Shown here: one piece after another, positions 54,490 through 64,000 of the stretch | Layout of the letters: the number at the start of each line of letters is the position of its first letter | Numbering within the stretch: the stretch's first letter is position 1 | From: DATDAH01 sp963792205 | GTDB lineage: Bacteria > Actinomycetota > Acidimicrobiia > Acidimicrobiales > DATDAH01 | Direction of reading: 5' to 3' | NCBI GenBank assembly: GCA_963792205.1 | Contig: CAWBVI010000004.1 | Location: forward strand, 1,054,001-1,118,000 | DNA: 64,000 nucleotides | Notes under the pieces: model-generated | Told to the model about the DNA's origin: nothing | Database searches by the model: none | The model's input: the letters and a program-made list of their open reading frames with translations, nothing else | Translations under genes and position numbers: made by a program

Positions 54490-54954
54490 GCACGCCACGG
54501 CGCGACCGTAGCCAGCGCAACCAGGGCCCCTGAAGGTCTCCCATTGGCGGGTAGTCCCTAGGGTCTGAATTGCCCCGCCGCCAGGGCGGTCCTGATCGCG
54601 CCATGGTCGAAGCAGGCACCCCGTCTTTCGGACAGCGGAGAACTTGGCCCCGGCGCTCACCCGCCCGCCCGGCCACCACTGGCATCCCAACTGTCCGCGG
54701 AGCCTTCAGCGTCGGATTCTTACAAGTGCTACCGCGCAACGGATGTCTCGACCCATGACGCCCCCGATTCACCGGGCGACGCGGGCCGATCGTGTGGTCG
54801 TTCACCGCCACGGCCGCGACGGTGCCTCCGCACGCCGTGATCACTCCACCGGTCGGGCCGGATCAACCGGGCTCGGACGACGCACCGAGACTGCCCCCGC
54901 GGGCCCGCGCCTTTTCAGCGACGTCGTGTCGTGAGAGCCGTGGGTGATTCAAGG
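54490..54954. other. Intergenic 465 bp with a tRNA-like scrap
   Basis: No gene recognised between the hydrolase and the end of the TcA-like gene. At 54702-54714 it has TCAGCGTCGGATT, also present at 53417-53429 directly beside the partial tRNA-Thr. Both are followed by sequence reading, on the minus strand, like an anticodon-arm fragment (CACTTGTAA here). Confidence 0.4.
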
Positions 54955-57900
54955 TCAGCTCTGGACGTCTTTCGCCGTGTAGTGACAAACGATGAGCAAA
55001 TCCTTCAGCGCAGAGGCGTCGACGGCCTCAGGGGCACCGCCAGGGCCGGCCCTCCAGACCTCAAGCGTCCACTGGCCAGGTTTGCCTTGTGGTGCTGATC
55101 CGCTGCGCTGCGCAGTAGCCGTGAACACTGCTCCGGTGCCCAAGCCCTTCTGGAACTTCGTCTCGTCGACGAACAGCTCACCGAGCGCGCCCCCGACCCA
55201 GGCGGCACCCTGTGGAGGCTTCACACGCCACTGGAGCCCGTCGACCTCGAAGTCGGCGACCGCTTCCGGCGCCGAGCTTGGCGTAGAGCTCGACTTTGTC
55301 CACCGTGAGCCTCCACTCGGGAGCTGCGAAAAGCGATCGGGAAGGCGTCCTGGTCGAGCGTGAGGTTCACGGTGGCGCTCGAGAGCTTTCGCCGGGAAGC
55401 GTCTGCGAGCCTCTGCCACTCGTCGGTCATGTCATGGCGCACGCTGAAGAGCAGTGCGAGCGGCTCGTTGGCGGCGTTCTTCATGATCGCCTTGACGTTG
55501 TCGACGGCCTGGGTGACTGACAGTGGGGAGCCTGGGCGTGCCGTGTACATGATCTCGAGCACCGACATCGGCGATCGTCCCCGGGTCGTACCCGCGGAAG
55601 GGCGTCGCGATCTCGAGAGTCCACGTGCTGTCGGCCAACCCTCTGTTCTCACCAGGAACCAGCAGGTCGTCGTTCAGATTGAACTCGAACTGCCCCGAGT
55701 CGCGCCTGCCCGAGTTGATGGGGATTCGGTCGACTCCGGGTGGGTCGTTCACGAGCGTGCTACCGGGCGCCACGCGGTCGGAGGTTCTCCGAACTCCTCC
55801 GCTGCGGGTGAGGATGCAGTCCAGCGTCTCGTTCGAGCCGACGACGCAGTGGACGTTGGCCAGCACGGCCTTGATCCTGCGATCCCACTGGCCAGGGTTG
55901 TGCAAGTCGCACGCTGGCTCGGTGATGCTGAAGGTGCAGACGCCGGTCGCACGAAGCTCAAGCAACGCAGCCGGGTCGTGCTTCCTCAGAGAGACCCTCA
56001 TGACGAGGGCATCCCGCTGCTGAGCGCGCTTCTGGTCGAACGACGCCAGCAGCCGCGCCAGCTCGTGCTGCAGGCGACGGCCGGTGAGAAGATCCCCGCT
56101 GCCGCGGAATCCCAATGGGCTCGACAGCTCGTCCGGTGGGGGAGCCTCACCGAGCTCGAGCTCGTACGCTGCGCGCAAACGTCGCTCAAGAGCTCTTGCG
56201 TGAGCTGGAGCATGGCGAAGCGGAGTTCGTTCCCCTGCTCGAGACGCTCGCGCTGGACATCGAGGGTCAGGTACTTCTCGTTGCGCTGGTACTCGTCCAC
56301 CCGGATGGCCTGCTCGAGCTGTCTCTCGCTGCTGGCCAGGTCGGCTTCGCGAATGTCGAGCTGGATCTGGCTCGCGAGGATCTGGGTTCCGAGGTGGTCG
56401 AGCTCCCCGGCCCAGGTATTGGACTGCGACGCATTGTCGGCGCGGTCGATGCTCGTAGCGTGCCATCGTCTCCACCGTGGCCGCCTGGTGGGCTACCCCC
56501 GATGCCGCGGCCCCGAGCGCCTCGGCCGTGGCGCCCACCCCATGGCCAACTGCCGTCGCCGAAGGTGCCGCCAGCGGGTAGGCGCCGACTGCAAAGGCCA
56601 CGGAAGCCGCCGCCTTTCCCAGTCCCATCGCTATCGACAGCCCCTGACCCAATTCGGTCAGTTCGAGGTGGGTCAGTTCACTGGCGGTCAGTCCCAGGCT
56701 CGCGTCGATCGGATCGAGCGGGCCTGCAGGAGCGATCGAGAACGGCGCAGAGACACGGGTGGCGTGTGACCCCGACGGGGGGCGCTGCAACGTCCTGTTT
56801 GCCCAGCAGCCGCTGGAAGTACGACCACTTGTCGGCGGCATTGGCCCGCGCCAGGTGGAGCGCATCGAGGTTCGACCTGGCCTCCCTGATCTGGTCCTTC
56901 TTGATCTCGATCGCGAGCCCCAGGAGCTCGATGCCGTCCGTCGACTGCAGGAGCGCCAGCTCCTCTGCGTCGTGCCTGTCTCGCTTCGCGACCTGTTCCT
57001 CGTCGATCGACGCCAGGCGTGCGGCCGCTTCCTCGGCCTTGCGCAACAGGTAGCCAAAGCGGAACCGGGGCGGTGCGGCACCCAGCCCGCGAAGGACGGC
57101 GTCGACGTCGAGTCCGGCCGCTATGGCGCGGCACGAGCAGATCCGGGTCGACGGGAGGGTCGTACAGCGACAGCTCCAGGGGGTTGCCGTCGATGTCGAG
57201 GCAATGGCGCAGGTTCCACACGCGCCGCCCGACTCGGTCCCGACGCTCCTGCAGGTACGGATCGGGCGGGACGCAGAAGTAGGTGGACCCTAGGACACGA
57301 ATATCAGGAGCCGGCCCGCTGTCGGCCTGATGACCCGGCGCCTCCATCCATCCCGGTCCGTCGAGGAGGCGCTCCCAGGCGTAGGAGTAGTCGCCAGGAC
57401 GGCTGGTGAGCTCGCGGTAGCTCAGCGGACGTCGGTTGACCGCCGCACGCCGACGGCACGGAGGACACGCCAAGGTGTCGGAATGCTTGGACATAGTCGG
57501 GCGCGGCCAGTTCCACCCCGGCCCTGGTCCCCCGGCGGAAGGACTGGTCCCCTCTGGCGATCAATTGGTCGACACGATCCATCTCCACCCGCATCGCGAA
57601 CTCGGACGGGCGCCACCGCGCGACTGCGAACGGTCGGAAGGGATCTGCGCGCCAGGCGCGGAGCTGCTGCTTGAAGGCCGCAATCGCCTCGAGATGACCG
57701 GAAGGGTCCGAGAGCCAGCCCAGCACGTCTCGCAGAGTGTCTCCGGAAGCGATCTGCTGGAAGGGCAGGAATCGCCATCCAAGGCCGGGGCCGTCCGGGT
57801 CCCGGACCTGGCTGAGCAGTGCGAGCGCATCGTCGAGGTGTCCGGTCTTCGCCAGGTGCTGCCACGCGCGCATGTGCGTGTGCAACCAGGTTTCCCACAT

Positions 57901-60900
57901 GTACACGGCCTTGGGCGAGTGCGGCTCGAACGACACCCCTTGGCTGGTGAGAGAGCTCGGGTCGAGGGGATGCGCGCGCGAACTGGCTCTCGAAACCGGT
58001 GGCCCCGTCAGTCACCGACTGGAACTCATGAAGGACCGGCGATGCGCTCGACGCCGCGATCCTGAGGAGTCCCACGATCCCGAGTCTGTCCGAGACGACG
58101 AGAAGGTCGAGGTGCGCGCGAAGGTAGTAACGGCCGAAGGCGTCTGCGTAGTGCCAGTACTGCGGATAGGCCTTGGGGCACGGTTGGACAGCCTGGAACC
58201 GACCGCGGGTCGCGGCGAAATGACGGGGGGGCTGCCCAGAGAGCGGTCGCACTGGCGCGGAAGATGCCGTCGCTGGAGAGCGCCTCCCGGAAACCGCCCG
58301 CGTGGCTGACCGTTCCCTCGAGCAGATCAGTGGGTGAGGACGGCCGGTGTGTACGAGGACTCGACGTCCCGCCCTGAGGAGAACACGAAGTCCCCGGCCC
58401 GCGTCCATCTCGATCGGAACGCCCTCGGGTGCTCCCGTGAACGGTGGCGGCAGCTCCGTCGTCGGAATGACGAGGGTGGCGGCAACGTACACATAGGTGG
58501 CATAGCCCTCGATCTTCACGGGAATGCTCGGGGGAGTCGAGCGGCCTCCGTCGGTGGCGCTGATCGTGAACGTGATCTGGTCGGGGCTCAACGGAGCGAT
58601 CACGCTGCCCGTCACGAACCCCGTTGGGGTGCGCCCGAGGTTCCGGGGGTCGGACTCCCCCTGCACCTGAACGCTCACGTCTGCGTCGGTCGCGGGCCAG
58701 GATCTCTTCTGGGAGCTCTTGTACACGGTGACGGTGTAGACCCACAGGGTGCGATCCGTCGACCCAGAGCGCCGGCATGCGCAAGTCCTTGGTAAGGTCC
58801 TTGTGGCGGTCCGTGTAGGTGGGATAGACCCCGACGCTCGCGACGACCGGCGGTGGTGGCTGGGGTCCTTGCCTGCGAAGCACCGAATACGAATGCCTTC
58901 CCGCGCCGAGGCCACGAAGCTGCGGAAGGTTCCATCCTGGCCAATGGAGGGGATCGATCGACGGCCGGTCCACGTAGACCCGGTTCGCGAAACCGTCGGT
59001 CTCGGTCCCGCACGGCGTCAGCGTCCGAGTCTCGGCAGTGGGTCCTTGCTCACCCGTCGCTTGGTCCAGCCCTGTGCGGTACGCCGGGTCCACGCGAGGC
59101 TGATCTCGAGCGGTTGCTCCTCCTCCCGCACGTCGGGGTCGTTGATCTTGCGGATGACCGGCCAGGCGACGTGCAGATCGCCCTCGAAGACGAACGGGAT
59201 CACCTGGTCGCCGGGGATGTCGCTGTCGAGACGCTCCCAGCCCGTCCACTGCATGCGGTCGGTTCGCCGAAGCTGGTGCAGGACCGGAGGTAGTGCTGGT
59301 AAGGCTTGTTGGCTGAACGGCCGATCACGTACAACACGGCGGGAGCCCCGCTCGCCGCACTCGGACGATCTTCGTGAAGCGCCAGCACCTGCATCTGGTC
59401 CACTTCCTCAGTTCCTCCAGATACCCGAGGTAGGCCATGCGAGCAGCATCGCGACCTGGCTCACCCTGGGTCAGCGCTGCTCCGCGTGGTTCCTGCCTGC
59501 CTGGGTGATGTCGTCCCTCAGCTCTGCGTGCAGGAAGGGCCACGTGTGCAGGAACACGCTCGAGCCCCGCTTCCCAGATGCGGAGGGTTGAGGGCAGGAA
59601 CGGAAGCCGCTCCCGGTCCTTCGCGGCGATCGAGCAGCCCGGCTCCTGGCCGAGCGAGACCCGGACGCCCAGGTGGTGCTGCACGGCTCCGGTCGCGCCT
59701 CGACCAGGCGGGAGATCATCCGAAGCAGGGGGACCTCATGACATCGATGTAGTAGTAGTCGTACAGGTCGTCGGGACCACGCAGCTGGTTCCTGGCGACG
59801 AGGTAGTCCGCCACCGCGTCCCGCTGCCGCTCTCGGAGCCATGTCGGAGACCGGCCTCACGACGTCGCGCCAACGCTCGTCGCCGTACTTGGCGGAGAGG
59901 AGATGCCTCGCTGCGGTCGCCGCATCCGCACCCGGCGTCGGGTCGGCGAGCATCTTCACCTGGACCCAGGGCACACCGAGCCGTTTGGCGAGCATCCAGG
60001 GCACGGATGACGGCGGCGAGACGCTCAGGGTTGCTGTACGTGGGTGCGGAGGACGCCAGTCCGAGGCCGAGGTCGCCAAACGCCTGGTCGACGTCGCTGG
60101 CGGGCAGGTTCAGGGCAGTGGCGATCTCCGCCTGGCGCTGGCGGTGTCCGGCGGGTTCGCCCTGAGGTGGTCACAGTAATCCGCCGAAAAGGGCGTCGAG
60201 GTGTCGATGCTTCAGCGCGCCGCTGAGCCAGAGTGACGAGGCCACACCAAGACTCGAACGTGGAGGTCGGGTCACCGAAGCGAGGCTCGGACAGGTCATC
60301 GGGCTGGAGCACCCTCATCGGTGGGCCGATCCAGTAAAGGTCGACCGGGGAGATAACGAGGCGCCTCCATAGGAGCGCGACCTTGTGCAGGCGCTGCAGG
60401 ACGGCCCCAGCCGCCTGAGCGCTCGTCGGCCCGCTGGTGCGCGTGACCTGGAGCAGCGTGTCGACTGCTGGGACGTTGGTTCCCGGAGTATGCAGCTGCG
60501 GTCCGCCGGTGACGCCGAGCACGAGCGGGGCGAGGACCGCGGCGTCCATCCTGGCCTCGCCCGCGAGCAGCGTCACGACGCGCAAGGCTCGCGAGGTCGG
60601 TGTCGTGGGCGGTGCCGTGGGCGAGGTGCCGCCACCACCTTCCGGGGCTGGGTCCGGAGGCAGATCGGCGATCCGGCGGAGCAGGTCCTTCACTCGGTCG
60701 GCCCCTAGCGGGAGCGCAGAGCCGGGCTGGACCTCCCCCCGGAGCAGGAACGCGAGGTCCTCGAAGCTGAACCCGCTTGCCTGTACGAAGTCGACGGCCT
60801 CTACGAACCGGACGGCCTGCTCAGGGCTCGCGAAGGGGTCGCTGCCGACAAGTCTTCGCGCCAGAGGGTAGTCCTGGACCGGGAGGCCAAGGGCCCGGGT

Positions 60901-63900
60901 CAGGCTGACGGTGGCGTGGAGTCTGGACAGGTTCGCCAGGTCGAGGACGTCTGAGATGGCGGCTTCCGGTGCGACGATCAGACCGGCGAGTCGGCTTCGG
61001 CGCCGCCCAGGGCAGCGGAGAGCAGATCCAGGTGCTCGCTGAGCTGCGGTGAGGGTCCTGCCGTGGCCTCGCCCGCCAGCGCCTTGCGGTCGGCGGACAA
61101 CGAAAGGCGCTCCGCGACTGCTGCGCCAAGGGTCGGATGGTAGAACACACGATCGAACACGGCGTAGACCTCGGGCGTGCCGTCAACGGCGAGCCCGTTG
61201 TAGGTGCGACCGCCCAGCCCCACCCACCAGGTCAAGATCTCGTCCACCGGAAGGTCGAGCCGCCGTCGAAGCCGTTCCACGGCCGAGAGCTTCACGAGGT
61301 CGAATCCCCACCTGCCGAGGGCGATGTCCGCCTCGTGGATGCGCCACCTTGAGCTCGCCGCCACAGGCGGGTGAAGCGATGAATGCGGTCCAGCGGCTGA
61401 GCAGTGACATGCAGGTGGACGCGGCTGAGCCGGCACTCGCCGGCGGGGCGGGGAGTGAGCTTGGCTTTCCTTCAGGTAGTCGGTGTCGATGATGGCAAGC
61501 AGCTCATCCCACTGCAGTCCTGATTGCTGGACGAGGATCGAGGCGCGACTGAGCAGCTCGAGGGGCGTGCCCTTGATCTTCTGGTCGATGCTGGCGTCGC
61601 GAATCGTCGCTCTACCGCTCCTTACCTCCAGCCCCCAGTCACGCCAGCGTTGGTCGGCGTCAGCGGGGGGAAGCCTTCGCGATCAGCTCTGCCTGCGCCG
61701 CTGAGAGGCCGAGGACTTCCCGCGGCGACCGCGTGCCGTCGGAGAGGAGCCGATCCGGAGCCAGGGTCTCCATGACCTCCAGCCGTGACGTTTGCGCCGC
61801 GTTCGAGGTAGGCGCGCTCCTCGAGGAGCGGCAGGTCGAAAGGCAGTGTCCACGGGAACCGTGCGCCACCGAGATGCTGGCTGTCATAGGCAAGGGGGTT
61901 GCGGTTCTCCGGGAGGGCGACGAGATCCTCGGACGGCCTCGACGATGCTTGGTAGCTGAGCGCCACCACCAGCAACTCGTCACGCTGGATCGTGTGCTCG
62001 AGGGTGCGCGGATCGCTCGTCACCGTCCAACGGTGGCCCGGATCCTCGACGGACACCGTGGCCGGGGACCGCCAGCCGATCAGTTCGGCCAGAGCGCCGT
62101 CCGCACGTCCAGCGTGGGGCCAGCTCATCGGCGATAGCGGCGTACAGGGCGGCCGAACGCAGCCGATCGACAGTGATCTGCGTGCCGTCCTCGTCGTCCA
62201 GCGTCATCGTCTGCCGGGAGGCGTCGACCGTGATCCGGGCTCCGAGCCGGTAGTCCAGCCGCCGAGCGCGCGCCGGGCTCGAGCGGGGTGACCTTGGTGT
62301 CGAAGAGTCGGAGCACTTGCGGTCCGATCTCGTGGTCGAGCACCTGTCGAAGGCCCGTGCCGAGCCGCCCCTTGTCCAGGCTGTCGGCCTCAGACCAGGG
62401 ACTCAGCTCGCCCAGAGTGAGCATCCAGGGAGGGGCTCCCGGCTGGGTCACGGTCAGCGACTCGGTGATCCGCTGGAGGGTCCAGCGCTTGTGGGTCGCC
62501 GGGTCGCGCACCACCCAAGTGGTTGCTGCGCCGGCCGGCTGGGGGCTCGGCTCACGCTCCGCGTGTAGGTCGCTTCGGTCGCTCATGGACACGCACGTGA
62601 GCCTGAGCGCCTGATAGATCGTGTCGTGCAGGGGGGTCGCCGGAGCGCCAGGAGCGAGTCGGCGGTCTCCGGCCGGGCGGAACCGGGATCGAGAAGGGGA
62701 GGGCAACCGCGTTCTCGAGCACCTCGTTCACCCGGTCGATGTGCGGAAACTGGGTCTCCGCGTTGGAGCACGAGAGCTCGAGATCGACCAGGTCGGGGCG
62801 AGTCTTCAGCAATCGGCGCCACGCGCAGTCGTTTCGGCTTTCGAAGTACAGGAGCTGTGCGTAGTAGGCGTTGGGACCGCTCATGGACATGCAGTGGTCG
62901 CACGCGCAGTCGTCCAGGTCGCCGAAGAGCCGGCGAAGAGTGGCGGTGTCCGGCAGCAGCGAGGTGTCGATCTCCCCAGCCTCTCCGGGGACGCCGTCTT
63001 GGCCGGAGAGCACCTGGGCGAGCGCCTTCGCCTCCGAGGGACCTGGTCCGCCAGTCTTCGCGAAGCGCGGCGAGACCTGCACCATGAGCCCGATCGCGGT
63101 ATCCGCGCCAGCTCGGCGGCAGCATGGATCGAGGCCGCACGGTCGGCCGGGATGTCGTCGGCGAGCCGGCTCGCAAGCGCCTCCGGTTCGGCGTCCGCGA
63201 GGGTCCCGATCCGGTCCAATCCGACCTTGAGCAGCGCGGCGCTCTCGGTCCAGGAGGCGCCCAGTCGCTTGAGATCTCGAAGCGCCCTCAATGCGTCTGC
63301 CCCGTCGGGAGTGACGCGGGCGCGTCCTCTGTCCAGCTCGTCGATGTCGGCGACCGCGAGGAGGTCGAAGCCCGGATCGCCCTCGAGGTACTCCTGCGCG
63401 CTGCGCTCATGCCGGGGTGGTGGAAGTCCAGTGAGCCTCGCTGGAGGCGCTCCCGGAGGGTGCCGGTAGGACAAAGTTCCTCCACGCGTCCTTGCAGCTG
63501 GGCCGCCAGCTCGTGCGGTGCGAGCGTGGCGCCCGGCGGGGTGTACGTGCAGGCGAGATCGAGCCAGCCCTCCGGCGGGATCCTGGCCAGGCCTTCCAGG
63601 GTGCTGCCGGAGTCCTCCGCGAGCGTCGACTGGAGTGCCCTCACGAGAGGCGTGTGCGCCTCGACGAGGAGGGCCAGGCGTGCGGTTCGCTCGACGAGTG
63701 CTCTCTCCTTGCCCGTCAGCTTCGCCGTGCGCAATCGCTCCTGGAAGGCCGCATCATCGACGGGGACGTCGAGAAGAACCTCGGCTGCCGCGCTCCTTGG
63801 CAGGTGTGAGTTGCTGGGGGAGCGTACTGAGCAGGTCCCCGACCCGGCCAGGCTGGCCTTCGTCGGACCGGCTGATCTGGTGGTCGAGGGCACGTGCCGC

Positions 63901-64000
63901 TATCCGCGCCTCGAGCTGGTCGAGGTCGTCACACGGTCGCTGCGGGATTAGCCCCGTGGCGACGGCGGTTGGGAAATGTCGACCAGCTGCCGGGGACTCG
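54955..64000 (-). CDS. Tc-toxin subunit A (TcA)-like giant protein, 5' partial, frame-disrupted
   Basis: At least 3000 codons on the minus strand, starting beyond the window and ending at 54955. Successive blocks follow TcA order in mixed frames. VRP1-type N-terminus about 62.6-63.0 kb: LFGDLDDCACDHCMSMSG, YYAQLLYF, RPDLVDLELSCSN. About 61.8 kb: FPWTLPFDLPLLEERAYL. About 61.2-61.35 kb: GRWGFDLVKLSAVERLRRRL. About 59.8 kb: KYGDERWRDVVRPVSD. About 59.4-59.6 kb: STLRIWEAGLERV. Neuraminidase-like region about 59.0-59.3 kb: LYVIGRSANKPYQHY, WTGWERLDSDIPGDQVIPFV. About 57.9 kb: MSFEPHSPKAVYMWETWLHT. About 57.6-57.8 kb: GWRFLPFQQ and GDQSFRRGT. About 57.1-57.3 kb: YFCVPPDPYLQERR and NLRHCLDIDGNPLEL. 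Translocation/coiled part 56.2-57.0 kb. TcB-binding-like end 55-56 kb: TGVCTFSITEPACDL, then SVLEIMYTARPG. More than ten 1-2 nt indels. No TcB/TcC genes in the window. Confidence 0.82.

Overview
The window looks like a chromosome segment of a high-GC actinobacterium (Actinomycetota). The genes are packed tightly, GTG and TTG starts are common, and many neighbours overlap as TGATG or GTGA. Gene order from about 1.4 to 36 kb follows a block I remember from mycobacteria (Rv3579c to about Rv3626c): rlmB-ispF-ispD, disA-radA, clpC, lysS-coaX, panC with a DUF2520 partner, folK-folB-folP-folE, hpt, tilS and a zinc metalloprotease. Missing FtsH and panD, plus the CRP-, SGNH/SLH- and APAH-type genes, suggest a deep lineage such as Acidimicrobiia. 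That placement is inference.

Layout. 0-1.45 kb: 3' end of a molybdenum hydroxylase large subunit. 1.4-6.6 kb: rlmB, ispF and ispD, then crp on the opposite strand, then disA and radA. 6.7-9.5 kb: an orphan ABC solute-binding lipoprotein, a small stress membrane protein and an LppM-like lipoprotein. 9.5-16.5 kb: clpC, a divergent polyprenyl diphosphate synthase, a transglutaminase-like protein and an FtsX-type permease. 16.5-21.5 kb: nadC-coaX-lysS-epimerase, all joined by 1-nt overlaps, plus a hydrolase. 21.6-23.2 kb: a TrkA-C/CPA2 antiporter pair. 23.3-36.3 kb: one long minus-strand run carrying nadB, panC, the folate genes, hpt, tilS and a metalloprotease. 36.3-43.5 kb: a lipoprotein hydrolase, an RsrA-like anti-sigma factor, a SigR-like sigma factor fused in frame to an SGNH-SLH exported protein, an ECF sigma factor with a membrane beta-propeller partner, an APAH/HDAC-family enzyme and a MerB-like enzyme. 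43.7-48.9 kb: a cupredoxin, a triple glycosyltransferase-LCP fusion, an amidase and a DUF2461 protein.

At 48.9 kb a tRNA-Thr(CGT) marks the edge of an accessory region. It holds a gutted tyrosine recombinase, a metalloprotease scrap, a PhoX/DUF839 protein, a beta-helix protein, a second copy of the tRNA 5' half (53.43-53.47 kb), an alpha/beta hydrolase, and from 54.96 kb to the window end a giant minus-strand gene for a Tc-toxin A-subunit (TcA) homologue. The TcA-like gene is the most notable system here. Its TcB/TcC partners are not in the window.

Reading frames are nearly clean up to 44 kb (single indels in radA and nadC). After 44 kb almost every gene carries 1-2 nt frameshifts, including unrelated housekeeping-type genes. 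Base-calling or assembly indels therefore explain many of the breaks better than decay; the recombinase, which has lost its catalytic core, is a real exception.

The regulatory signals fit the genes. A GTGA-N6-TCAC site lies between crp and ispD. A SigR-type promoter lies upstream of clpC, and a SigR/RsrA pair is encoded 25 kb away. An AAC...CGTC ECF-type promoter lies just upstream of the ECF sigma gene.
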